This document shows positions 44,551 through 54,947 of a stretch of 64,000 bases of DNA, one piece after another; positions within the stretch are counted from its first letter, which is position 1, and each line of letters begins with the position of its first letter. The DNA is from Sipunculus nudus (Eukaryota; Annelida; Sipuncula; Golfingiida; Sipunculidae), in NCBI GenBank assembly GCA_026874595.1, contig CM049317.1, forward strand, positions 63,878,118-63,942,117, read 5' to 3'. The notes beneath the pieces are model-generated. The model was not told the DNA's origin and did no database searches. It saw only the letters and a program-made list of their open reading frames with translations. The translations under genes and the position numbers were made by a program.

Positions 44551-45181
44551 TTGTCTTTTCCTCTTTCTCCCGAAGTTAATCTGAACTGATCACATTAAGT
44601 GTTGTCAGATCTGAGGTCACACGTGCATGCTGATATAAAAATGTCCACTATGGGTACTCCAGAACTCCCTTCTGAGTACTTTTAACCCCACTTTTCGGAG
44701 AGTTGGCCTTTAATCACAGATGTATCTGGACTTCTGTTGTGACTTCGAGGATGACACACGTGCCTTTCACCAAACCACAACTAGATCTAGGTTTCTGTTT
44801 GCTTTGATATTAGTGTTTGTGTCCAAGCCAGAATATATTGGGAAGTCTCTGATCGAGGACCTATATTTTAACACCAAATTGAACTGATGACAACATGACT
44901 CCAGTGTCAGTAACAACAAAATAGGGACCGGAAAGGACATATGACCTCACGCTTGCGATGAGAATGAGTATTCTTATAAATGTATTTGAATAATTAAATA
45001 CCATTACATTTGTATTGAAATAGAGATATTCAGTCCTAACATATCTCGAAAAAAGTAAATACATTAGTGTCAAATATGTATACCTGGACTCTGTTATAAC
45101 ATGCAGACTGCAATTGCTACTATAAAACAAAAAAAAATGAAAGATCCAACTCAGGTTTATGGGCGCCTAAAGATCTTATAA

Positions 45182-45257
<76 letters not shown>

Positions 45258-45260
45258 TAT

Positions 45261-45298
<38 letters not shown>

Positions 45299-45720
45299 TG
45301 AGACCAAAGTGCAAAAAACTGTCAGTGTTTATATACTGACAACGGGCTTGACGAGAGGTTTACCAGGCACGGGGTGTCTGTATGGATCAATCCAATGTAA
45401 ACGCCTGACGTGTACCGGCAAGAAACACCACCTGTGAACGCGGGAGTTGGCCTTGTTATTCTGATTCTTGAGAAATGAGAGACAGCGCCGTGCCTGGGTG
45501 CACCTGAAGTACACTAACCTTCGACACGCCACACATACACCTCTCATATAATGATCCCTTGCCACACCAGATTTGGGATTTGTATTTGAAAATACTTCAT
45601 TTGCATACATTGCAGAGATACAGGAAACGTCATTATCGCACTTGTATTTGAATGCAGACCTGAAATATTTGATTTTCAAATCCCAACGCACCTTGAAAGG
45701 GCAAATCAGGAAAATAATCA
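44551..45720. repeat. Local long repeat, unit 1
   Basis: It shares ordered blocks with 45890-46690 and 50295-51500: GAAGTTAATCTGAACTGATC, CTCCAGTGTCAGTAACA, AATGAAAGATCCAA, an AT microsatellite, AATGAGAGACAGCG, ATAATGATCCCTTGCCACACC, and ATTTGCAT-rich sequence. Units are diverged and of unequal length. Nothing coding is recognised. Confidence 0.5.
45186..45298. repeat. (AT)n followed by (GATA)n microsatellite
   Basis: About 75 bp of alternating AT with one interruption (ATGTAT), then about 35 bp of GATA repeats. The matching positions in the other local units also carry AT runs (46147-46182, 50977-51031). Confidence 0.9.
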
Positions 45721-45889
45721 CAAACCTTCATGTTAGATAATGTAATAATTTGTGAATAAAATATTCTCTATGATTGGTTTCTTCAATTCAGTAAGTTATT
45801 CGTTACAATATACACACATATCTTGATATCTGGTGGCAAAATAGAGGGCATGTGCATTTGAGAAATTAAGGTCGTAATAGGTCGTAAAA

Positions 45890-46143
45890 TTTTGTCTCTC
45901 CCTCCTTCAGCAGTTGACCTGAACTCGATGCATAACTGCAAGTGTTGTCCGATGTGAAGTCACACGTACAATGACAAAGGAAAAATGTTTATTATGTTAA
46001 GTAGGCCAATTCACAGGTTTAGCTCAACCTCTGTACACCTGTTTGTGGCCATGTGGATTGCACAGATGTGTATTCCACATAGCCACAACTGGGTCTATGT
46101 CGCACTGTGCTTGATTTAGGTTGAGGTCCCGCTAGGTTTACCA

Positions 46144-46187
<44 letters not shown>

Positions 46188-46690
46188 GTATCTATTGAGC
46201 CACTGGAACACGCATTACGAGGGCTCCAGTAGAAAAATGTTAATGTCTTGCAAAAGGGCCTTGGTTTCAACACCAAAATGAATTGATGACGTCATAACTC
46301 CAGTGTCAGTAACAGAATATGGACAGCAAAGGGCTAATGATGTCACGCTTCCAATAACAATGGTTATTCTATTACAGGGTATTTGATTAACTAAATATCA
46401 TTATGTTTTATGCAAATAGAGAATTTCAGTACTAACATATAATGTCGAATGTGTAAAACCATTAATATTTATTGGACAGAAACCACTGCGCGTGTCTAGA
46501 TACTTGGATTTTGTTACAAAGTGCACACTACAATAGCTAAGAATAAAACATCAAAACGATGATATATTCCACTCAGCCAAAAGGTCATTTAAACAACGTG
46601 CCATTTATTCAGTGGCACCCAGGTCTTATCGACCATATGTATATATAGGTTGTGATGATTAAAGTACAAAATGTTATCAATGTTCAGTGT
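45890..46690. repeat. Local long repeat, unit 2
   Basis: It matches unit 1 through CTGAACTCGATGCATAACTG, GACGTCATAACTCCAGTGTC and TTCAGTACTAACATAT, then is cut by the element A insertion. The rest of the unit resumes near 50295. Confidence 0.5.
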
Positions 46691-46693
46691 TTA

Positions 46694-49600
46694 CACACTG
46701 GCAAGTCATGCTGGGCTATAGCGATGGGTCTTTGTCCGGCGTCCTTCCGTCTGTCCGTCCGGCCGTCCGTCCGTTAGCAGGGCACAAATCGTAACCGTAG
46801 GGGCTAGGGCCATGAACCCTATGCAGTCTTAGAGATTATAAAAAGATCTCCTTGCAAACCTGAAATAAGGTCACTGCGACCTATATTCTCGAAGTTATGG
46901 GGTGTGTTTGCACCCCCCAGAAATAACTCTTTGAGACAAAATTTTCATCCCAAACCTTCCATCTTTCACATACAGCTCACCTACCAACAGGGAAAGAACC
47001 ATAATTTTTTTTAGGTCAAAAGGTCAATGGTCAAGGTCACAGGAGCCTCTTCTTTGAAAAGCCTGTGGATGCATTTTAAGCCAACCCTTTCATCCCAATT
47101 CTTTGATCTTTCACATATAGCTCACCTACTAAGTGGGAGAAGAATCCTATAGATTTTGAGGTCACAAGGTCAAAGGTCAGGGTCACAGGATCCACTTCTT
47201 TGAAAAGGTTGTTGACACATTTCAAGCTAGACTTTTCATTCCAAACCTTTCAGCACTGATATCGCTTCTCTGCCAACAGGGGAAAAGACCTGTTGATTTT
47301 GAGGTCAAAGGTCAAGTTCACAGCACCCACTTCTTGCGTGGAGTCATTTTCAGGCAAACTTTTCAATCTGTACCTTCCATCTGTCATGTATGGCTTACCT
47401 ACCAATAAGGGAAGAAGCCTATTGATGTTGAGGTCAAAAAGTCAAAGGTCAAGGTCAGAATATTTAATTGTTCTAAATGCTTGTGAGCATATTTCAAGTG
47501 TAACTGTTCAACCCAAACCTTCAGTCTTTCACATATGCCACATCTATGCATCACTCAGTTTGACTCAAACTTCATATTTATGGGTCTTTTTGCTTGAAGA
47601 AATAACATTGATTTTGGGGTCAGCTGGTCAGCAGGTTATAGGTTGCAGGTCAAAGTTATTCACCCATTGGTTGCCAAGTAATTACACCAGATTTAAGTGG
47701 ATAGTAGTTACCCATCATTTAGAAAAAAAATCCAGTTGATATGTGGGCAAAAGGCCAAGGTCATAGGTCAGGGATGTTCACAATTACTTATTTTTTAGAC
47801 CATCTCTATTTTTCTTGTATATATAACCATCCCACTCCAGCTGATACATCTCCCTGTGTGGCTGTAATTGTGAGTGACACTGGTGACATATGACTCCCTT
47901 TTGTATCAGCCTATTAAGTGATAAGGCTCAGTGATAAGTACCTCGTTACTTCATAACAATACACTGTTGTCTGAATGCTTCAGCCAGGCATTAAGACTAT
48001 GAGAGTATAGTATTAAGGTTTAGCTACTGATTTATAAGATGATGGGAACATTTTGCAGTTTATTTTATGGAATCCTAGCAATAAACTTAGTTTCCTAGAT
48101 ATCTGAATATTTTAATATGTATCACCACATATAAAAGCAAGTGTTTGTTCTCATAATATGTGGATGTGTACCTTGATTTAGGATGGCTTTTTGTTTTATT
48201 TCAAGACTCTTAGTCATGCTTTCTGCATTTCTTTTCTTTCAGGTATGGCAGTTTACCTACCCTGCTGACCCCATTGAAAAGCAGAGTGATAATAAAAAAT
48301 ATTGGACTTACACTTTTTACAATTGCATATCTATAAATCTGATATGAGCGCCTGGACATGCATTTTTAATTATTTTGGGCATTCATTACTGGATAATTTG
48401 CCCCAAGTTTGGTCTCTTATTGGAGAATGTGGGATATCAAATGTCATACTTGTCAGAAATCCATTATGTCTGCCAGTTAGCCACCTTAGAAATTCTTTCT
48501 TCAGTGCAGTTTCAGTAATTTTTCTTTAATGTTTGGTCCGATTTAGAGAATGTTTGTTGTCGATTTCAGACTTGTCAGAAGTCCAATATGGCCACCAGGC
48601 AACCATCATTTAATTCCTTTTGATCATATTATCTCAAGAACAGTAAAAGTGAATGCAGTTGGATGTATATTTATGTAATCTTGTAAAGGATTGGGTCAAA
48701 TATTTCTGAATAAATATTACCATCATTTATAAAAGTGCAGTTCAGTTGGCTTGTATTGAATAAAAATTCATACAGAAGCACCTGTTTCTCAATAATTGTA
48801 TCCGCAAAAACAGAGTTTTACGGATACTATGTTTTCAGCTGCACGCCGCCGCCGCCGCGTAGGTGTCCGGAGAACTCCTCCATAACCGCTGGGCGGAATT
48901 TTACGAAACCCATGATTATGTTCAGGTCACATGTAAACTGCTGCGCCCCGATTTTGTTTTGACCTCTGACCTTTCCTCTAAGCTTCGCGTCAGTTTGTGC
49001 GTCTGTTTCCACACATAAACCCACATATCTCAGAAACCGTTTGACCGACCAGGAAAATTTTTTTTGCACAAATGTAGCCCTTGGAGAGCTTTATAACATA
49101 CACAAAAAATGGTGGCGCCACCTGCAACCATGTTTGCACAGTTACCATCTGTTCGTCTGCCTTGGGTTAAAATCACTCATATCTCTGCAGTGGTTTGACT
49201 AATTCACCTGAAATTCAGCATGCGTATACATCCTGGACAGCTTTTCTGATTTTATGACCTTTGGCGCCACCTACATTAACGTTTACGCTGCAGACATCCA
49301 AGCTCATATCTCGGGAACCATTTGATCGATTGAGCCAGAATTTTGCATGTGTATAGATCTCACATAGCTCTGTATCATACGCAAAACTGGCGGCGCCACC
49401 TGCAGCCATTTTTGCACAGCTCCCGTCCATTTGTCTGCCATGGGATAAAATCACTCATATCTCTGCAGTGGTTTGACATATCTGCCTAAAATTTTGCAGG
49501 TTTATACATCCCCGACAGCTCTCTTGATTTTATGACAGGTGGCGCCACCTACATTCTACATTTATGCAGCAGATATCCAAGCTCATATCTTGGGAACTGT

Positions 49601-50294
49601 TTGACCGATTGGGCCAAAGTTTTGCATGTGTATAGTTCTCATATAGCTCTTTATCATACGCAAAACTGGTGGCGCCATTTGCAGCCATTTTTGCAAAGCG
49701 TCAATCTGTTTGTCTGCCAAGGGCAAAAATCACTCATATACATGTAGAGGTTTGACTTATCTGCCTTAAATTTTGCATATGTATACAACTTGGACAGCTT
49801 TCTGGATTTTGAAGTAGGTGGCGCAACCTACATACACAATTGGGCTGCAGACATCCATGCTAATATGCAACACTTCACTCTATTTCCCCTTGCCACTCAA
49901 TCCATGCCTCACTTCACCCGTTCCACTCTGATTTAGGCGGATACACGTAGTCGCTTGTCGACTACCCGTATTCTAGTTCTTGCATGTATTTCCTTGATTT
50001 TTGCTATATATTTTGATCTTATATTTGCCCTTTGTGGAGTTCCTTTTGAGACTGACAGGTTTCAAGCAAGCTGTTGGAATAGTCCCTGATAGCTTAACAA
50101 TCATGCATTTTCCTCAGACCATAAATTCACTGTGTTTTAACCAGACATAGGTGATATATATTTCTGTTGTCATAGAACATTTTCAACAAATTGGCAAATT
50201 GGTTCTCCAAAATTTGACTGGAAGTTGTGAATCTCAGTCAATGATGTCACAGGTCATGCTCGGCAGCTGAGCGTCATGACCCATGGGTCACTTG
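46694..50294 (+). mobile_element. Element A (Helitron-like) copy 2, containing element B copy 2
   Basis: Collinear with copy 1 (6057-8490) from AAGTCATGCTGGG onward to CAGCTGAGCGTCATGACCCA and TGGGTCACTTG. The first bases of the 5' hairpin are missing. It is split at 48797/49977 by element B. The long frame at 47293-47739 is not conserved in copy 1 and is not a gene. Confidence 0.7.
48798..49976 (+). mobile_element. Element B (Helitron-like) copy 2 with intact 3' hairpin
   Basis: It starts GTATCCGCAAAAACAGAGTT, with the 5' hairpin partner CGGATAC (48831), and ends CCGTATTCTAG. The 3' hairpin is perfect: GTAGTCG (49947), loop CTTGT, CGACTAC (49959-49965), 11 bases from CTAG. Comparison with element A copy 1 (AATAATTCTTGC) shows precise insertion at a TT dinucleotide. 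Internal units carry GGTGGCGCCACC about every 140-150 bp. Confidence 0.8.
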
Positions 50295-50973
50295 TTTAGA
50301 TACACGACACGAGCGTGCCTTTTCATATAATCATCCTTTGCCACACCAAGCAGGCATGGCTTCAAAGGTTCGTGCATTTGCACTTAAATACAGAGCTAAA
50401 CGAAAATACATTTGCTTAAAATGCAGTGCTGAAAACAATTGATTTTTTTAATGCAACTGCTGTTCGATAATGCTGTCTTCAAATAATATATTTGCAAAAC
50501 CTTTATTTAAGTTTATGTAAAATGTTCAAATAATATGTTCTTCTATGATTTGTACTCCATACGCAAAGCCGAAATCGATTATGGATGCATTTTTAAGTGC
50601 ATTTGCATTAGGCTTATTTTATCACATTTACATTTAATTAATTTTGAACGCATTTGCAGTTGCAATCCACTTTAAACCCAACCGTGCCACAAACACGTAA
50701 GCATTAATAAACAGTCACCCACAAATTAGTGTTAGCAAAACCCAGTTATGTAAGCGGTTTTACTTATTGTACTCCGTCAATTCCCCGGATTATGTGCTGT
50801 TTGAAAATATGCAATTGATAAGATAATGTAAGCCTCACTTTTGTTATAAAACACAGCTTACAATGGCAAAGTATAAAACACAAACCCAAAATGAAAGATC
50901 CAAGTCAGACTTAAGGTCAGTTATACAACATGCCATGTATCCAATGAAACCTGGATTTTATCGATCACGCACA

Positions 50974-51035
<62 letters not shown>

Positions 51036-51500
51036 GTATTATAAGATAAAAGCACAAAAAGTTGTCTATAAATATACATTCTGGTGCTACAAGACGTTCA
51101 TAAGGCATAGGGAAATAGGTAAATACTAGACCTGTACTGGCAAAAACGAAGTGAAGACATGGCACGTGCCTTTATGACCCTTGTCCTCGTGAAATCAGAG
51201 ACAGCGTGCCTGGAAAATCCTTAAGTAAACTTACTTTATATATACTAGTCACTTGCGTCTCTTCATGTAATGATCGCTTGCCACACCAGGGTATGAGTCG
51301 GATATAAGCTCATTTGCATTTGATAATGCTTCATATGCATCTAAATGCAGAGCTCCAAGAACATCATGTATGCATTTGTATTTAAATGCAGATCGGAAAA
51401 TATCTGTATTAAAGTGCAGTATTTTGGCCTTTGTTAAATTTTATCGTATTTGCCCTTGCATACTACAAGTATTCTTTTAGTTTTACTCATTTGCAGTTGC
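50295..51500. repeat. Local long repeat, units 2 (rest) and 3
   Basis: CATAATCATCCTTTGCCACACC-type sequence at about 50325 and ATGTAATGATCGCTTGCC at about 51265 mark two unit ends like 45545. ATTTGCAT octamers and CATTTGCA variants are frequent. (AT)n at 50977-51031. Confidence 0.45.
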
Positions 51501-52484
51501 ATATTCAAGTGTACAGAGTCGCACACGAACCCAACCACATGCTTCATACACGGAAGCATAAACTAAATACATAGACAAATTATAAATGTTCGCAATCCAG
51601 TTATATCCCGTGTGAAGTAAACAGTTTACGTTTCGTATCCAGTTTCATTTCTATTTAAAATGTAATGCCTTTGTTAAAGACTAATCGTTCATCTTCATTC
51701 TTTTTTCATAAGGGAATACTTAATATATATCTGAGCCTTGACCTTGCTCTTTTGCACTAATGTCGGACGCAAATTTGATTTAGAGCTGCGCCCACCAAAC
51801 CGTTTGTACATAAACAACCATTCGATGTAGGGAAAAGCAAAGAGTATGTTACCGTGAATACACTCCAACCTTATGTTAACAAAGTGATTTGCAAACCACA
51901 CAATGCACATACACGCTTTTGCTCCCATCACGACATATTCGAAGCAACTGTAAAGGCAGATAAATTGATTTTAATCACGTTCACATAATTCTTTTCACAC
52001 AGGAAACATGAAAGTCAATTTTTCCTCTTTTTATATCGAAATATATTTACAATGCTTGAACGATTTATACTTTGCTGGGAATGTAATGACAACCGTCCTA
52101 TCTTATGCCCGTCTGATCCCTGTTCTTGACAAACCATGGTCAGTCTGATCCTGTAGATTAAGGAAAAACTCGTCAGTTCACTGTCCGATATCGGCAAAAG
52201 TACCTTCTGATGCTTGCTTAGGCTTACTGAGTGAAGACTACCATCCTTCAGATATTGCGAGGTGATGACTTAAAAGGGTCTTATTTATTCAACACCGCCC
52301 GTCCCGGAGATATTACCACCAAGTAACATAATACAAACCATCTGATGGCTGAGGGAATCCCCTCTCCTCCCCCCCCCCCCCCCCCCCCCCGGCAGCCTCG
52401 CCTTATGTCTGTGAATTAAAGAATTACAATTTCCTATGCGTTTTTATTAAGGCATTGTGACAATTTTCATATTTAAATGACGAA
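51501..52484. other. 3' flank of gene 2
   Basis: No gene recognised. A run of C lies at 52369-52390. Candidate AATAAA signals for gene 2 are at 52443 and 52284 on the - strand. Confidence 0.5.
52443..52448 (-). promoter_or_regulatory. Candidate polyadenylation signal of gene 2
   Basis: TTTATT on the + strand is AATAAA on the - strand, about 37 bp after the gene 2 stop. A second copy lies at 52284-52289. Either could serve. Transcript ends are not visible here. Confidence 0.35.
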
Positions 52485-54947
52485 TCACCGGCCGTCTGAT
52501 GACCGTGGATCGCTGTTTTGGAACTCCAGCACTAACCTTGGGCTGGTCTTCTTCAGCATGCGTTGTATTTTGTCAAAACATGCTTGAGATAACCTATTGT
52601 TCGTCAGGGAGAGATATCCTAAACTGCCAAAATGTTTCAGTTCCGTTATTTTCAGGAGACCGTCCCCGAGATTATTACCAGAGAGGTGTAACTTTTGCAT
52701 AGGTAGAGGATGCTTCAATGACTTTAGGAGGGAGACGACCGTGCCGATGTGTTCGATGTGACACTGGTTTAGGTGCAGTATTTGTAACTGTGTAATTTGA
52801 GGCAGAATCCGTACGAGTTCCATAACACAGCTGTCACCAATGTCATTCTCGCTAAAATTGAGTTCACAAATATGTTGAGCCTGCGGTAACTGTTGAATCA
52901 ACGACTTCCAGAATCCTTTATCCCGGCACCCACAATTTGTCAAGACCAGAATCTCCAAGTACTGTAATTTTCCAAAGATTTTACACAAACGTGATAAACC
53001 TTCCTCGGGCAAAGTATACTTTCCGGAAGCAAACACTTTTAACGGTAGATTTCTTATGGTTGAAACAAACTCCAGTGAGTTACGGTCGTCTAACTCCGAA
53101 CGATCAGGAAGCTTAAGTTCTTCTAATCCAGTCAGAGTTGTCAGCGTGTCTGTCAAATTCTCATAAAATGCCGCATCTACTATGTTGTCACTTAGATCAA
53201 GAACCTGCAGGGTTTTCCTGCCCGCTAGTTTACGAAGTAATGTCACCATACCGTTAGTATAACTCCAGCCGCCCGAGTTGAGCTGGAGATCTGTTAGACT
53301 TGTCAACTTTTGGATTTTCTCGGCAATGTGTGAGACAAACTCATTTGATATGTGAGTGAGGCGGAACGAGAGGGAGCACAGTGATTCAAGCTCATCTAGA
53401 TTTGTGCAGATATCTTGGACATCGGGTTCAGCCCTTGAAGGGAATCTAACCAGAGAGAGTTTGGTCAGATTGAACCTAGGTAGAATAAGGTCAAGCTTTT
53501 TGCTGTCCTCCGCCTGACTTCTGAATACGGCTCGGTGCGAGATGTGGTGAATCTCAAGTTCCTCAAGATTTGGTGCTGTAAGGTTCTGCAAATACGTCAA
53601 ATCCAACGGGTCGGACACGTGCACAGTTACCTTTTTCAAATTTGACGCGCGCATGTTAAAGAATCTCTTGTACGTGCTACTTTTATGAAATGGAGACATA
53701 TATATTATAATATCTTTTGGGAGATCGGTGCTGGCATCTTTGTTTTCATCTAGATAGGTCAACAGGAAGTTTGTTTTCTCCAAAGTTGCGTCTTCATCCC
53801 AACCATTCAAAGCCTGCTCGACGTGGTACCGGATTAAGCTTCCCCCTAATCCAGCGACAAAAGTCAAAACTTGCTTGGATTCCTGAAGCCGGCTGCGGGA
53901 GGAACAAAATGACGTCAGCAGGGTTAACCGCTCACTCTCATTACAGTGCACAATATAGAGGGCTGCGAAGAACTCTTGAATAGTTCGGTGATGAAACGCT
54001 ACATATTGGGTACCTAGTTCCTGATCTTCTTTTATGAAGAAGCCAAGTTTCATGGTTTTCTCGTCATTTATTTTAGATTTTACATAAGCTAGTTCAAAAC
54101 ATAGCTGCATTAAATCAGCTTTCAGTCCATCCGATGCAATCTTCCCAATTTTTAGTAATTCATCCTTGAAAAGGGTGAATATATTTTCCCGGGCTAATGG
54201 TTTATCTGGATCGAAGTATTTTTCTCCATAGCGTGCACACATGTACCTGACGAAGTCCTGGTAAAATCCAGTGACATTAGGAGAGAGTGCACCCTGTTCT
54301 CGCCAGAGAACACACATGAGGAGGAGCACAGCGGGAATACGACTCATATGACTCAGGTCGTCAGACTTTTCGATGTGCTCTATCAACCCACTCCGATCGT
54401 GGTCTTTCCCGGAGCGGAAGAGTTTATCAAAGTATTTGTCAATGTATTTTGTCACACTCTCCTTTGAAAACCCGGCAATCTCAATTTTGGTGTCAAATTT
54501 GTTTTCACGTGGAAAGTAACTTGAATACGGAGCCCTGCAAGTGGTAAGTTTGGTCAAATCAGGTAAACGCAATGAACTGAGAATAACTTCAATATCATCT
54601 GAAAGTTCCTTTCTAAATTCGTCATAACCCTCTAGTATCAATAATATTTCACTGCTTTTACTGTGCAGCTCCTTATTTAGCTGTCCAGATTCTAAATCTC
54701 CAAGCCTTAACTGTCTCTTTAGAATCATCTCCACGGTCTCTCCCTTTCTCACATCCCTGAGAAATATAGGAAGCACATAACTGAATTTTCCGATAGACTC
54801 GGTAATCTTCCTGTGTGTGTCGTCTTCATTGTTCAACATTCCCAGTACGTGTTTACTCCAATCAGTCAACATCTTCTTCACCAGAGTTGTCTTTCCTGTC
54901 CCGGCTTCTCCGTACACCAAGATCTGCTTCGGGGCCAAACCCAGTTT
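52485..54947 (-). CDS. Gene 2 last exon: NACHT NTPase and leucine-rich repeats
   Basis: A single 2463-bp exon encodes residues 417-1236. The NACHT shows the P-loop GEAGTGKTT, a Walker B ILLILEGYDEF (Glu where the first acidic residue is usually Asp), the sensor-like TTCRAP, and HHRTIQEFFAAL, a conserved NLR element. From about residue 850 come ribonuclease-inhibitor-like LRRs (LQVLDLSDN, LEILVLTNC, LQILHLNQC, MQKLHLSGNN, LGYLSLTNN). The open frame extends upstream to an ATG at 54971, but tttttacaacag at 54959-54948 is a good acceptor whose phase fits the preceding exon. I therefore start the exon at 54947 and treat the upstream residues as intron. The stop is TGA at 52487-52485. Confidence 0.9.
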   Translation of the reverse strand, partial: KLGLAPKQILVYGEAGTGKTTLVKKMLTDWSKHVLGMLNNEDDTHRKITESIGKFSYVLPIFLRDVRKGETVEMILKRQLRLGDLESGQLNKELHSKSSEILLILEGYDEFRKELSDDIEVILSSLRLPDLTKLTTCRAPYSSYFPRENKFDTKIEIAGFSKESVTKYIDKYFDKLFRSGKDHDRSGLIEHIEKSDDLSHMSRIPAVLLLMCVLWREQGALSPNVTGFYQDFVRYMCARYGEKYFDPDKPLARENIFTLFKDELLKIGKIASDGLKADLMQLCFELAYVKSKINDEKTMKLGFFIKEDQELGTQYVAFHHRTIQEFFAALYIVHCNESERLTLLTSFCSSRSRLQESKQVLTFVAGLGGSLIRYHVEQALNGWDEDATLEKTNFLLTYLDENKDASTDLPKDIIIYMSPFHKSSTYKRFFNMRASNLKKVTVHVSDPLDLTYLQNLTAPNLEELEIHHISHRAVFRSQAEDSKKLDLILPRFNLTKLSLVRFPSRAEPDVQDICTNLDELESLCSLSFRLTHISNEFVSHIAEKIQKLTSLTDLQLNSGGWSYTNGMVTLLRKLAGRKTLQVLDLSDNIVDAAFYENLTDTLTTLTGLEELKLPDRSELDDRNSLEFVSTIRNLPLKVFASGKYTLPEEGLSRLCKIFGKLQYLEILVLTNCGCRDKGFWKSLIQQLPQAQHICELNFSENDIGDSCVMELVRILPQITQLQILHLNQCHIEHIGTVVSLLKSLKHPLPMQKLHLSGNNLGDGLLKITELKHFGSLGYLSLTNNRLSQACFDKIQRMLKKTSPRLVLEFQNSDPRSSDGR

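Noticed and set aside
47293-47739. 148-codon frame, the longest outside the genes
   Set aside because: It lies in element A copy 2, and the homologous stretch of copy 1 (about 6680-7120) does not keep the frame.
50863-51165. Frames with long IYIYIY runs on both strands (also 46019-46276)
   Set aside because: They are translations of AT microsatellites.
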